NCBI GenBank assembly: GCA_964487555.1
Contig: CAZART010000017.1
Coordinates: 1 to 59,629, forward strand
Origin: CAZART01 sp964487555
Lineage (GTDB): Bacteria; Bacteroidota; Rhodothermia; Rhodothermales; VXPQ01
Reading direction: 5' to 3'
Length of the DNA: 59,629 nt
Shown here in pieces: positions 15,687 through 24,304 of this stretch (the stretch's first letter is position 1; each line of letters begins with the position of its first letter). Under the pieces are notes generated by a model. That model made no database searches, was not told where the DNA came from, and saw nothing but the letters and a program-made list of their open reading frames with translations. Position numbers and translations under genes: made by a program.

Positions 15687-18600
15687 CTATCCTCGATTCT
15701 CCATCCCCCGCTCCGGCACCTGCCCATTTGGATTCCGAAAATGAGCCAGATACGTCGTGCGCGGATGCGTTCCCAGATCGCGCAGTAGGTCATAGTTGTG
15801 CGGCTCCTGATGAAGGTGATAAACGTGGGCCGTCTCGTCGTTCAGATCGCCGAACGTGATCGCCCCGGTCGGGCACGCCGTCTGGCATGCCGTCATTACC
15901 TCGCCGTCACGTATGGCACGATTCTCCTTCTTCGCCCAAACCCGTGCATGATTGATCCTCTGCTGGCAATACGTACACTTTTCCATGACACCGCGACTGC
16001 GGACCGTGACATCCGGATTGCGCTGCAGCGCCCGGATATTCGAGTCCCAATCCGCATACTGCAAAAAATTGAATCGCCGGACCTTGTATGGACAGTTGTT
16101 CGAGCAATAGCGGGTGCCGATGCAGCGGTTGTAGACCATGACGTTAAGTCCTTCCGAATCATGCACCGTGGCGTAAACCGGACAGACGACTTCGCAAGGG
16201 GCCTTCTCGCAGTGCATGCACGGTACGGGCTGAAAGAAGATCTTCGGATTACTTAACGCTCCTTTGTAGTAGCGATCGACCCTCAGCCAGTGCATCTCGC
16301 GCCCGCGGCCCACTTCGTCTTTCCCGACAATAGGAATGTTGTTTTCGGCCTGGCAGGCCACGATGCAGGCGTTGCACCCGATGCAGGTATTGATGTCGAT
16401 GACCATCCCCCATTTGTAGCCCGTGTATTCGAATTCGGGGTACAGCGAATGAAGCTCATGGTCTTCCTCGTGAATGAAGCCGGGGTTCTTCCTGAAGCGT
16501 TCGATGTCGGCCTCCTCTACGAGCGGCCGCCCCTCCATACTGTGATGGTGCTGCGTGCTCACGAGATGATAGCGCTCGGAGAGTGGTTCGATGGTTACCC
16601 CGACCCCATTCCATTCGGCGTTGGTAGTCCGCAGGAGATAGGCGTTGAATCCATTTCCGGTCTTACGACCGCCGGATGCCGGCATGGGATCGGACGCCCC
16701 ACGCGGCGCCGAATTCGCCCCTGCAGTGCGTCGGCCGTAGCCCAACGTCAATGTGATGGTGTCGTCGGGGTGGCCGGGAACGATCCATACCGCAGCCTCC
16801 ATGGACCGCCCGCGAAGACCCATCCGGATCATTTGCTCAGGTTCGATTCCGAGTCGCTCCGCGAGATCGGGAGATATCAGGGCGGCGTTGTCCCACGACA
16901 GCTTCGTGATCGGCTTCGGAAGTTCCTGCAGCCAGCCGTTCGTCGCGAAGGCGCCGTCCCAGATGGCGGGATCGGGACGGAAGACGAGCTCGATATCGTG
17001 CTCTTGCACGGCACGCTGTTCTTGGAGAGCCTCGAAATCCAAGCTCGATGGCACCGTCACGTCAGCGCTTCCCGCGTCGCGAATAATGCCGGCTCGCAGC
17101 GCCTCTTGCCAGGATCGTTCGAAGTCGCCCCCGGGGATCCGGTCGCGCCAGTACGAGCGAACGAGATCATATCCGGTTGATCCCCACTGATCCATCAGCA
17201 CCGCAACCATCTCGTGATCGGAGCGGCACGCTTCATAAAGCGGCGCGATCAGCGGCTGGATGATGGATGGAGTGCCATCGAAGGCACGCACGTCGCCCCA
17301 AGTCTCTAAATAGTGCGTTCGGGGAAGGTGCCAGGTCGTCCGTAGCGACGTCTCGTCGGCGTGCATGCTCAGGTGGATGGAGAAGGGGACCTGCAGCAGT
17401 GCCCGCTCAAACGCGACATCGGCTGGAGCGGCGTACACGGGATTACCGCCCAGCATCACAAGCGTGTCCACTTCTTCCGCTTCCATATCGGCCGCGAGCG
17501 CCTGAAGCGGTTCGAAACCGCCGGCCGGCCGCCGGTCGACGGACTCTTTGTACGTGAGCGTTTCGCCCACGGCATTCAGGCGCTCATTCATCCGATGCAC
17601 CAGCACGTGCGATTCCGGGTGAAGGACCTCTCCCGCGATCACGAGCGCCGAGCCCGACGTGCCCAATAGATCATCGACAACCGCATCGAGCCAGCTGTCG
17701 TCTACGTCCGGCACGCTTTGGGGCCCCTCACCCACTCCCATCCGCATCGCGAGCGCGCGAACGACCCTTTCGACCGTCGACGGTTTCAACGGCAGACGAT
17801 GATCGGCCATTGCACCCGTTATCGTGACGGTGCTCTCGACCGCATACATTCTGTTGATCTCTGCAATGCCTTGCCGAACCCGGCGCCGCTCCGACCAGTC
17901 GCGGGCATATCGAACGCTTCCCGGCAGAGCAAACATAAAATCCGCATCGATGGAGAGAATCGTATGCGCCCGACTGATGTCGTAAACCGGTACGACGGGA
18001 CGGCCAAAAATCTTTGCGAGACCCTCCTCCGCCAGCTGTCCGCTTACTGCATCGAATCGATGCCAGCGTGCCTCCGGATACCGTGCAAGCAGCGCATCGA
18101 TCTGTCCCCCCAGCGTGGGAGATGTAGTCGTTTCGGTCAGCAGACGCAGACCCCGACCGCCGTTTTCCCGGAACCGTTGTAGCCGCAGTCTCAGATCTGA
18201 GATAAAGAGATCCCACGACGCCTGCTCACCTCGAAGTCGAGGCGTCGTAGATCGCCGCCGGTCGTACAGATCGAGTATGGATGCCTGCGCAAACACGTTC
18301 GTCGCGCCCAGGCTCGCAGGGTGGTCGGGATTACCCTCGATCTTCGTCGGGCGGCCCGCATGGCTTTCCACCAGCACGCCCTGGCCGAATCCGCGAAAAG
18401 GAAAGGCGGTCGCGTAGAACTGCGGCCTGCCTGGAACGACGTTTTCGGGATCCTGCACGTACGGCACGATTTCTTCTTGGGGAGGGCCTGAAATGCATCC
18501 TTGCACGCCGGCGAGGGCGAGCGACGATCCCATTAGCTTCAAAAACCGGCGACGTCCTTTCGCGTCGTTCCATTCGGATACCCCCTCCGCGAACTCCCGA

Positions 18601-18719
18601 TGAAGGCTATCTACAAAGTCAGAAGTCGCCGCCAACTCGTCCAGACTCCTCCAATATTCAGGCCCGCTTCCGGTCTCGAGCGTGCGCCTCAGCGCCTGTA
18701 TGTCGGTCTTTCCTTTCAC
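15687..18719 (-). CDS. actB: alternative complex III subunit ActB (molybdopterin-like and iron-sulfur fusion)
   Basis: 1010 aa from a GTG at 18719. The ATG at 18779 would add 20 residues that overlap the conserved heme-binding end of actA, while the GTG has GAGGA just upstream and sits 10 nt after the actA stop. A Tat-like segment, RRRFLKLMGSSLALAGVQGC, is at 56-75. A domain similar to molybdopterin oxidoreductases follows; in ACIII it holds no Mo cofactor. The last quarter is a ferredoxin-like domain with cysteine groups CIGCNACIVAC, CMHCEKAPCEVVC, CIGTRYCSNNC and CTYCQQ...CQTAC. These fit three [4Fe-4S] and one [3Fe-4S] cluster that carry electrons from ActC quinol to the cytochromes. Confidence 0.95.
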   Translation of the reverse strand: MKGKTDIQALRRTLETGSGPEYWRSLDELAATSDFVDSLHREFAEGVSEWNDAKGRRRFLKLMGSSLALAGVQGCISGPPQEEIVPYVQDPENVVPGRPQFYATAFPFRGFGQGVLVESHAGRPTKIEGNPDHPASLGATNVFAQASILDLYDRRRSTTPRLRGEQASWDLFISDLRLRLQRFRENGGRGLRLLTETTTSPTLGGQIDALLARYPEARWHRFDAVSGQLAEEGLAKIFGRPVVPVYDISRAHTILSIDADFMFALPGSVRYARDWSERRRVRQGIAEINRMYAVESTVTITGAMADHRLPLKPSTVERVVRALAMRMGVGEGPQSVPDVDDSWLDAVVDDLLGTSGSALVIAGEVLHPESHVLVHRMNERLNAVGETLTYKESVDRRPAGGFEPLQALAADMEAEEVDTLVMLGGNPVYAAPADVAFERALLQVPFSIHLSMHADETSLRTTWHLPRTHYLETWGDVRAFDGTPSIIQPLIAPLYEACRSDHEMVAVLMDQWGSTGYDLVRSYWRDRIPGGDFERSWQEALRAGIIRDAGSADVTVPSSLDFEALQEQRAVQEHDIELVFRPDPAIWDGAFATNGWLQELPKPITKLSWDNAALISPDLAERLGIEPEQMIRMGLRGRSMEAAVWIVPGHPDDTITLTLGYGRRTAGANSAPRGASDPMPASGGRKTGNGFNAYLLRTTNAEWNGVGVTIEPLSERYHLVSTQHHHSMEGRPLVEEADIERFRKNPGFIHEEDHELHSLYPEFEYTGYKWGMVIDINTCIGCNACIVACQAENNIPIVGKDEVGRGREMHWLRVDRYYKGALSNPKIFFQPVPCMHCEKAPCEVVCPVYATVHDSEGLNVMVYNRCIGTRYCSNNCPYKVRRFNFLQYADWDSNIRALQRNPDVTVRSRGVMEKCTYCQQRINHARVWAKKENRAIRDGEVMTACQTACPTGAITFGDLNDETAHVYHLHQEPHNYDLLRDLGTHPRTTYLAHFRNPNGQVPERGMENRG

Positions 18720-18729
18720 CAGATCCTCG

Positions 18730-19389
18730 TCATCGGTGGCAGATCGAACAGTCCGTGAGTTGCTCGGTATGGATGTCATATTCGCGCACGAGCTTCCGTC
18801 CGATTTCCCGCTGCCGGTTAGCGGGAAGCTCGTATCCGAAGGCGAACACTAATTCTTGTGGCCGGATGTACTCTTCCGGCGCACGGTGGCAATCGAGGCA
18901 CCACTCCATGAAGAGTGTGGATTCCTTCCTCGTGAGCGGCATCTGGTCGACCCGGCCATGGCACGTCTCGCAGCCGACCCCCTTGTTCACGTGGATGCTG
19001 TGGTCGAAATAGACGTAATCGGGCAGGTCATAGACGCGCACCCACCGAATAGGCTGTCCTGTCTGATAGCTCGTCCTGACCGGCTCAAGAACGGCTGCTT
19101 CCGTCCACACTTGTGAGTGGCAACTCATGCATGTGTGGGTCGACGGCATGCCTGCCGTCGATGCTTCCTCAACGGTGGGATGGCAGTAGCGGCAGTCGAT
19201 CCCCAGGCCGCTGACGTGATGCTCGTGGCTGAACGGAACTGGCTGCTGAACAACGATGTCTTTCCGCGTCTCCCATGGAGACCAGTCAGCACGGACCCAC
19301 GCGAAGAGAAGGAAGCCGACCATTGAGGCCACGAGCAAAGGGCCGAATCGGATGATCGGATTTGAGCGTGGGTGGAATATTTGCGGCAT
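18730..19389 (-). CDS. actA: alternative complex III subunit ActA, pentaheme cytochrome c
   Basis: 219 aa. One N-terminal membrane helix (about 15-31) anchors a periplasmic domain with five CxxCH motifs: 66-70, 87-91, 140-144, 164-168 and 214-218, the last two residues from the C-terminus. Extra histidines (for example HEHH at 55-58 and DHSIH at 129-133) are candidates for second axial ligands. ActA is the multiheme subunit that moves electrons from ActB towards ActE. It is the first gene of the operon. Upstream, TAACCTTT (minus, 19472-19465) resembles a -7 element, but no well-spaced -33 TTTG is present, so the operon promoter stays uncertain. Confidence 0.95.
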   Translation of the reverse strand: MPQIFHPRSNPIIRFGPLLVASMVGFLLFAWVRADWSPWETRKDIVVQQPVPFSHEHHVSGLGIDCRYCHPTVEEASTAGMPSTHTCMSCHSQVWTEAAVLEPVRTSYQTGQPIRWVRVYDLPDYVYFDHSIHVNKGVGCETCHGRVDQMPLTRKESTLFMEWCLDCHRAPEEYIRPQELVFAFGYELPANRQREIGRKLVREYDIHTEQLTDCSICHR

Positions 19390-19539
19390 AGAACGCTATT
19401 CCCTTCACAGCCGGCTCGTCCTTCGGTGCAAGATGCCGGAGCACGCCGATGCGTGCGCGAACAGAAAGGTTAGCGATTCAACCGCCCAAGAAATGCAATA
19501 AACTTAAAACCACTGGGCCGGGAACGGAGAACGGAACGG

Positions 19540-20568
19540 CTATCCGTTATTCTCAACTAACACCTCCTTCGGCGCAGACGGCCCCAGCGTCCGCGTAACA
19601 TGATATGCTCCCGTCCGCTCCATCTCCCGCTTGATCATCATCTCCCCGAGCAGTCCCGTCGTGAACATCTGAACGCCTACGATGATCATCAGCACGCCTA
19701 GCAGCAGCAGCGGCCGATCGCCGATCGGCCTGCCGAAAATCAGCTTGTCGATTGAAATCCACAGCGAGATCATGCTTCCCGCCAGGAATGCGAGCGTTCC
19801 GAATGAACCGAAGAAATGCATCGGCCGAGCAGCAAATCGCGTGAGGAACACGACGGAGATCAGATCCAGAAAGCCCTTGACGAAGCGGTCCATGCCAAAC
19901 TTCGTGCGTCCGTACTGCCGGGCGCGATGTCGCACAGGCAGCTCAGAAATCCGATCGTAACCCTCCCATTTTGCAAGCAACGGAATGTAGCGGTGAAGCT
20001 CACCGTAGACACGCACGCTCTTGACCACCTCGCTCCGATAGGCCTTCAGGCCACAGTTGAAATCGTGCAGCGGGATGCCCGAGATCTTCCGCGTGACCAT
20101 GTTGAAGAACTTGCTCGAGATCCGTTTGCTTGGCGGATCCTTCCGCGCCTTTTTCCATCCTGATACCAGATCGAACCCTGCCTGAAGCTCGGCTACCAAA
20201 TTGGGGATTTCCGCTGGATCGTCCTGAAGATCCGCATCCATCGTCACGACATAACGGCCCCTTGCACGTTCGAACCCGATCGCGAGCGCAGCGGATTTGC
20301 CGTAATTGCGGCGGAGACGCACTCCGCCAAACCTCGGATCGGTGCGATGGAGCCGTTCAATGACCGCCCACGAATCATCCCGTGACCCGTCGTCGATGAA
20401 CCATACTTCGAACGAGTAGGCGAACTCCCTACAGATGTCACTGATTTGGCGCGCGAGATCCGGAAGCGACTCATCCTCGTCGAAGACGGGAACGACGACA
20501 GAAACATCCGGGATTTCGTGTTGCGGCATGGTAGCCGTCACTCGATTGAGAGGCTTGTTCGACGTCAT
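19540..20568 (-). CDS. glycosyltransferase family 2, polyprenyl-phosphate sugar transferase type
   Basis: 342 aa from the ATG at 20568; an ATG at 20529 (MPQHEIPD) just before the fold is equally plausible. A GT-A domain starts with VSVVVPVFDEDESL and has the nucleotide-binding DGSRDDS and the DxD-type TMDADLQDD. The acceptor region GIPLHDFNCGLKAYR and QYGRTKFG are typical of dolichyl/polyprenyl-phosphate glycosyltransferases. Two C-terminal membrane helices follow (about 265-285 and 300-322), as in GtrB/ArnC/DPM-like enzymes. It likely loads a hexose or aminosugar onto undecaprenyl phosphate. A weak hairpin overlaps the stop codon (about 19526-19555). It lies 62 nt downstream of gyrB. Confidence 0.88.
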   Translation of the reverse strand: MTSNKPLNRVTATMPQHEIPDVSVVVPVFDEDESLPDLARQISDICREFAYSFEVWFIDDGSRDDSWAVIERLHRTDPRFGGVRLRRNYGKSAALAIGFERARGRYVVTMDADLQDDPAEIPNLVAELQAGFDLVSGWKKARKDPPSKRISSKFFNMVTRKISGIPLHDFNCGLKAYRSEVVKSVRVYGELHRYIPLLAKWEGYDRISELPVRHRARQYGRTKFGMDRFVKGFLDLISVVFLTRFAARPMHFFGSFGTLAFLAGSMISLWISIDKLIFGRPIGDRPLLLLGVLMIIVGVQMFTTGLLGEMMIKREMERTGAYHVTRTLGPSAPKEVLVENNG

Positions 20569-20630
20569 ACGTACACGCGCCGGCAAATTTCTCGTACCCG
20601 CATCGCTCCGTCAAAACGTCCTCGCGTTGA

Positions 20631-22583
20631 CTAGACGTCGATCGTGGCGTATTTGGCGTTGCGCTCGATAAACTTTCGGCGAGGCTCGACAGCGTCGCCC
20701 ATCAGCGTCGAGAAGATGCGGTCGGCAGCGGCCGCATCATCGACTGTCACCTGCTGCAGCATTCGCGATTCAGGATTCATCGTCGTCTCCCACAGCTGCT
20801 CCGGATTCATCTCACCCAACCCTTTGTACCGCTGAACGCCGAATTTCGAACGGCCTTCCTCACGATACTTCCGTGTCATATCCTGCAGCTGGGCGTCGGA
20901 CCAGATGTAATGCTCGTCGCGGCCCGCTTGCAGCCGGTAGAGTGGGGGAAGGGCCACGTAGATGTAGCCTTTTTCGAAGAGCGGGCGGAGATGCCGGTAT
21001 AGAAACGTGAGGAGGAGCGTGCGAATGTGTGCTCCGTCCACGTCCGCGTCCGTCATCAGAATGATCTTGTGATAGCGCAGCCGAGCGATATCGAACTCAT
21101 CCTCCGTCGTCGCCAATCCGGTACCGAGCGCCGTCACCATATTCTTGATCTCCTCGTTCTCGAGGATACGATCGAGCCGTGCTTTTTCGACGTTTAAAAT
21201 CTTACCGCGAAGCGGCAGAATCGCCTGAAAATGACGGTCCCGCGCCTGCTTCGCCGATCCTCCCGCTGAGTCGCCCTCTACGAGATAGAGTTCGGACTCG
21301 CCTGGATCGCGGGAGGCACAGTCAGCCAGCTTGCCCGGTAGACCGCCCCCTGCGAACGCACTCTTACGCTGCACGAGCTCGCGCGCCTTGCGCGCGGCCG
21401 CTCGCGCCTGAGCGGCGAGTACGACCTTGTCGACGATCGACTTTCCCTCGCGCGGATGATCCTCAAGCCACTGGGCAAGCTTCTCGTTGACCAGCGTCTC
21501 GACAGCGCTCTGCACTTCCGAATTTCCCAGCTTCGTCTTTGTCTGCCCCTCGAATTGAGGCTCGGCGACTTTAATGGACAGCACCGCCGTGATACCCTCG
21601 CGAAAGTCCTCGCCCGACAGCTCAACCTTGGCGTTCTTGAGCAGGTTATTCTTATCGGCATAGCTCTTCAGCGTGCGCGTCAACGCGCGCCGAAAGCCCG
21701 ACACGTGCGTTCCGCCCTCGTGGGTGTTGATGTTGTTCACGAAGGACAGGACGTTTTCGGTGTAGCCGTTGTTGTAGCGCATCGCCAGCTCGACGGGCAC
21801 CTCGGCATCCTCGTCGCCAATGTAGATCGTCTCCTGATGGATCGCCTCCCGAGTTTCGTCCAGATAATCGACGAATTCGACGATGCCCCCTTCGAAATGG
21901 TATTCCTCGCGGCGAAGCTCTTCCTCTTCCTCGCGCCGGTCTTCGATAGAGATGTACACCGCCCGATTCAGATACGCCAGCTCGCGCAATCGGGTTGACA
22001 GCGTATCGAAGCGAAATTCGGTGATCGTAAAGATGGACGCATCGGGCCAAAATTGAACCTGCGTGCCGGTCCGCTCGCCTTGATGTAGAGCGCGCACCTG
22101 TTCCACAGGGCCTAACGGCTTTCCGTAAGCGAATTTCTGCTGATAAACATAGCCCTCACGTTTGATCGTAGCAATGAGTTGCGACGACAACGCATTGACA
22201 CACGACACGCCTACGCCGTGAAGCCCGCCGGACACTTTATAGCTGTCCTTGTCGAACTTGCCGCCGGCATGTAGGGTCGTCATGACGACTTCGAGCGCCG
22301 AGCGCTTCATCGTCGGATGCTCCTCGACGGGAATGCCACGGCCGTTGTCGATCACGATCACCGAGCCGTCTTCGTTGATGGCAACGTCAATCTGATCACA
22401 GTGGCCGGCAAGGGCCTCATCGATCGAGTTGTCCACCACCTCATACACGAGATGATGAAGCCCGCGAATACCCACATCGCCGATGTACATCGCCGGGCGC
22501 TTGCGGACCGCCTCGAGTCCTTCGAGCACCTGGATATTTCCCGCGGTGTACTGCTGAAAAATAATCTCTTTTGGATCAGTCAT
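20631..22583 (-). CDS. gyrB: DNA gyrase subunit B
   Basis: 650 aa from the ATG at 22583; the frame is open upstream, but the conserved N-terminus (YTAGNIQVLEGLEAVRKRPAMYIG) starts just after this ATG. The GHKL ATPase has EVVDNSIDEALAGHCD and DNGRGIPV. The TOPRIM domain has YLVEGDSAGGSA with its catalytic Glu, and DADVDGAHI with the metal-binding acidic residues. The C-terminal part has YKGLGEMNPEQLWETTM. There is no large insert in the TOPRIM region, so this is the short GyrB form. GyrB supplies ATP-driven negative supercoiling together with GyrA, which is not in the window. gyrB is often found near the replication origin. Confidence 0.96.
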   Translation of the reverse strand: MTDPKEIIFQQYTAGNIQVLEGLEAVRKRPAMYIGDVGIRGLHHLVYEVVDNSIDEALAGHCDQIDVAINEDGSVIVIDNGRGIPVEEHPTMKRSALEVVMTTLHAGGKFDKDSYKVSGGLHGVGVSCVNALSSQLIATIKREGYVYQQKFAYGKPLGPVEQVRALHQGERTGTQVQFWPDASIFTITEFRFDTLSTRLRELAYLNRAVYISIEDRREEEEELRREEYHFEGGIVEFVDYLDETREAIHQETIYIGDEDAEVPVELAMRYNNGYTENVLSFVNNINTHEGGTHVSGFRRALTRTLKSYADKNNLLKNAKVELSGEDFREGITAVLSIKVAEPQFEGQTKTKLGNSEVQSAVETLVNEKLAQWLEDHPREGKSIVDKVVLAAQARAAARKARELVQRKSAFAGGGLPGKLADCASRDPGESELYLVEGDSAGGSAKQARDRHFQAILPLRGKILNVEKARLDRILENEEIKNMVTALGTGLATTEDEFDIARLRYHKIILMTDADVDGAHIRTLLLTFLYRHLRPLFEKGYIYVALPPLYRLQAGRDEHYIWSDAQLQDMTRKYREEGRSKFGVQRYKGLGEMNPEQLWETTMNPESRMLQQVTVDDAAAADRIFSTLMGDAVEPRRKFIERNAKYATIDV

Positions 22584-22713
22584 AGATATGAAGTCAGCGT
22601 TCGCGTTCCCCGATTCGGCATGTGGAGAGGGTAGAGAGGCAGCGGTTCCGATTCGGAATTCGAATGTATCTGAATGGTAACGCCTCAGGCGTGGAGAAGT
22701 TTGAATTTCTTCA

Positions 22714-23241
22714 TCAGTCCACCGTCCATTTTCGTCGTAAGATCTGCCGGATCTCGGCGACAAAATCGGTGCAATCTTCAATGAACGCGACGATCTTCGC
22801 GGCCAGACCGTCGTCGTGCTCGATCAGCTCGCCGCAGGCAGTATGCAGGCGCCGAGCATCTTCCACCAGGTTCTCGCTAACACCCGGATACAAGCTCATA
22901 AGGTGCTGGTGAATGGCGTGCAAGCTGCGCGAAACCCCCCCGAGTAGGATCAAGTCGCTCATGTGCCGAACGAGCGCGACGCGATTGAGTGCTTCCCGCT
23001 CTGCGGCCGCGAGACTGGCGCGGAGGGCTATTAAATGATCCTCTAGCTCGCAAAGCTCGTCTGTGAGCGAGGAAAAAACGACATCCGATGACTGCTGCTC
23101 GGACGGATCGCGTCCGAGGCGCCGCGCATGACTGGCACGGATGAGGTCTACGGCTGTCGCGAATGTCGAAAGCAATGCCATCGACCGCGCCACGGCCCGC
23201 TCTTCTATTCCTCGATCCATCATGGATAATCGTTTTCTCAT
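22714..23241 (-). CDS. hypothetical helical protein upstream of gyrB
   Basis: 175 aa. I do not recognise a family. The protein looks almost entirely alpha-helical, with leucine-rich, heptad-like stretches (SSLTDELCELEDHLIALRAS, AAEREALNRVALVRHMSDLI) and no signal peptide or membrane segment. It is followed by gyrB on the same strand after 130 nt. Codon use and the amphipathic pattern look like a true protein, and no longer frame competes on either strand. Start choice is uncertain: the ATG at 23241 or 23223. It could be a small four-helix-bundle protein; four-helix proteins such as the 23S-rRNA intervening-sequence family look similar in outline, but this is only an impression. Confidence 0.55.
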   Translation of the reverse strand: MRKRLSMMDRGIEERAVARSMALLSTFATAVDLIRASHARRLGRDPSEQQSSDVVFSSLTDELCELEDHLIALRASLAAAEREALNRVALVRHMSDLILLGGVSRSLHAIHQHLMSLYPGVSENLVEDARRLHTACGELIEHDDGLAAKIVAFIEDCTDFVAEIRQILRRKWTVD

Positions 23242-23297
23242 TCTGGTACACGCGACGAAACCGGAGTTCGTCGTCCAAGACAGGGCCGGCTTATAAT

Positions 23298-23332
23298 GAA
23301 AAAGGCGCCTCGACCCTTGGTGAGACGCCCCG
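23298..23332 (-). terminator. intrinsic terminator after the CBS-ACT gene
   Basis: On the minus strand GGCGTCTC pairs with GAGGCGCC (8 bp, one G-U) around a 10-nt loop, followed directly by TTTTT (303-299 of this kilobase, that is 23303-23299). It begins about 23 nt after the CBS-ACT stop codon, the expected place for a rho-independent terminator, and separates that gene from the hypothetical gene downstream. Confidence 0.7.
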
Positions 23333-23354
23333 TTTCCATTCGCGCATCGCAGCG

Positions 23355-24023
23355 TCAGACCTCGAGATATCGCATGAATTCCTGCACGCGAAGCTGAAGA
23401 TCTTCACTCGTGGTGTCGTCACTAAATGTGGCAATCACGTGATACCCATAATGGTCGAGCATGTGCCGGACGCGGGTGGCATCTTTTACGTTCAGCTTCA
23501 AGGTCACACGGATCTTCCCGCCCACTTCGTCCGGCGACTCGGACGCAATCGAGAGGATCTTAACCCCATTCTGCTCGATTGTGTATACCAATTTGGACAG
23601 CGAGTAGTCCCTTGGATCCACCTCGAGCGCGACGATAGCACCCGACTCCTGCGTCGAGAGCATTTTGGCGAAGCGGTTAAAAATATCGTGGCGCTTGACG
23701 AGCCCGACGTACTTTCCGCCGCTCTCCGCAATGGGAAGCGTCGTCAGATCATGTTCCACCATGGTCTGCGTCACGTCGAAAAGATGAGTATCAGGCTCTG
23801 CCATTACGGGTTCGGGGCCTAGCATGGTGTCGATGGTCGCCTCCGGACCCGACGCCATCTCAAGAAGCTGGTCCTCCGAAATAACGCCGATCAGCTTTCC
23901 CTTCCCGTTCACCACGGGTAAGTGACGGACGCGCGTCTCCATGAGCAGACCGAGGGCATGTTCCGCAGTATCGGTCGGCTTCAGAGGAGTGGCGTCGGTG
24001 CTGATCAGGTCCTTAATGGTCAT
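23355..24023 (-). CDS. CBS-pair protein with C-terminal ACT-like domain (AcuB-like)
   Basis: 222 aa from the ATG at 24023; the TTG at 24038 adds five residues. Two CBS motifs form a Bateman module: TIKDLISTDATPLKPTDTAEHAL with HLPVVNGKGKLIGVIS, and MLGPEPVMAEPDTHLFDVTQTM with TLPIAESGGKYVGLV. The last 85 residues form an ACT-like region (SKLVYTIEQNGVKILSIAS...RVTLKLNVKDATRVRHML). The order CBS-CBS-ACT is that of AcuB-type proteins. Such modules bind adenine nucleotides or small metabolites and regulate partners. The partner is unknown here, so no symbol is given. A clear terminator follows. Confidence 0.8.
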   Translation of the reverse strand: MTIKDLISTDATPLKPTDTAEHALGLLMETRVRHLPVVNGKGKLIGVISEDQLLEMASGPEATIDTMLGPEPVMAEPDTHLFDVTQTMVEHDLTTLPIAESGGKYVGLVKRHDIFNRFAKMLSTQESGAIVALEVDPRDYSLSKLVYTIEQNGVKILSIASESPDEVGGKIRVTLKLNVKDATRVRHMLDHYGYHVIATFSDDTTSEDLQLRVQEFMRYLEV

Positions 24024-24267
24024 GATGCCTCGTATCAACCGCTTCGTTCAACCGTCACAAGGTCTGTTCGACTATGATGACCAACTACTTGTTAAATGCT
24101 GCAAGAGGCGTGCCGTTCTCGCTGTCAATGTTACATTCTCACGCGGAACTGGATCGTTAGGATCGCGGAGCGTTCGAGAAGTGGGCCCATGCTATCGTTA
24201 ACGCGGGATTTACAAAGAAGTATACACTTCTGCAAGGCCATACGCCTATCGATCCAACCGAACAGGC

Positions 24268-24295
24268 GAAAAGGAGCCGCGAACGGCCGCTTTTC
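24268..24295 (-). terminator. palindromic hairpin terminator after hflX
   Basis: On the minus strand GAAAAG-C-GGCCG-TTCG-CGGCT-C-CTTTTC forms a 6-bp outer stem and a 5-bp inner stem (one G-T pair), separated by a C-C mismatch, with a TTCG tetraloop. It starts 9 nt after the hflX stop. The flanking A- and T-runs could let it work in both directions. The rest of the 266-nt gap up to the CBS gene start at 24023 shows nothing else I can name. Confidence 0.55.
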
Positions 24296-24304
24296 TGGTG
24301 CCTT

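Noticed and set aside
16846..16870. tRNA T-loop-like sequence (GTTCGATTCC)
   Set aside because: It lies in the actB coding region, and no cloverleaf arms surround it.
15687..18719. ActB as a catalytic molybdoenzyme
   Set aside because: The genomic context is ACIII, whose ActB domain is known to lack the molybdopterin cofactor; the Fe-S domain and act gene order support ActB.
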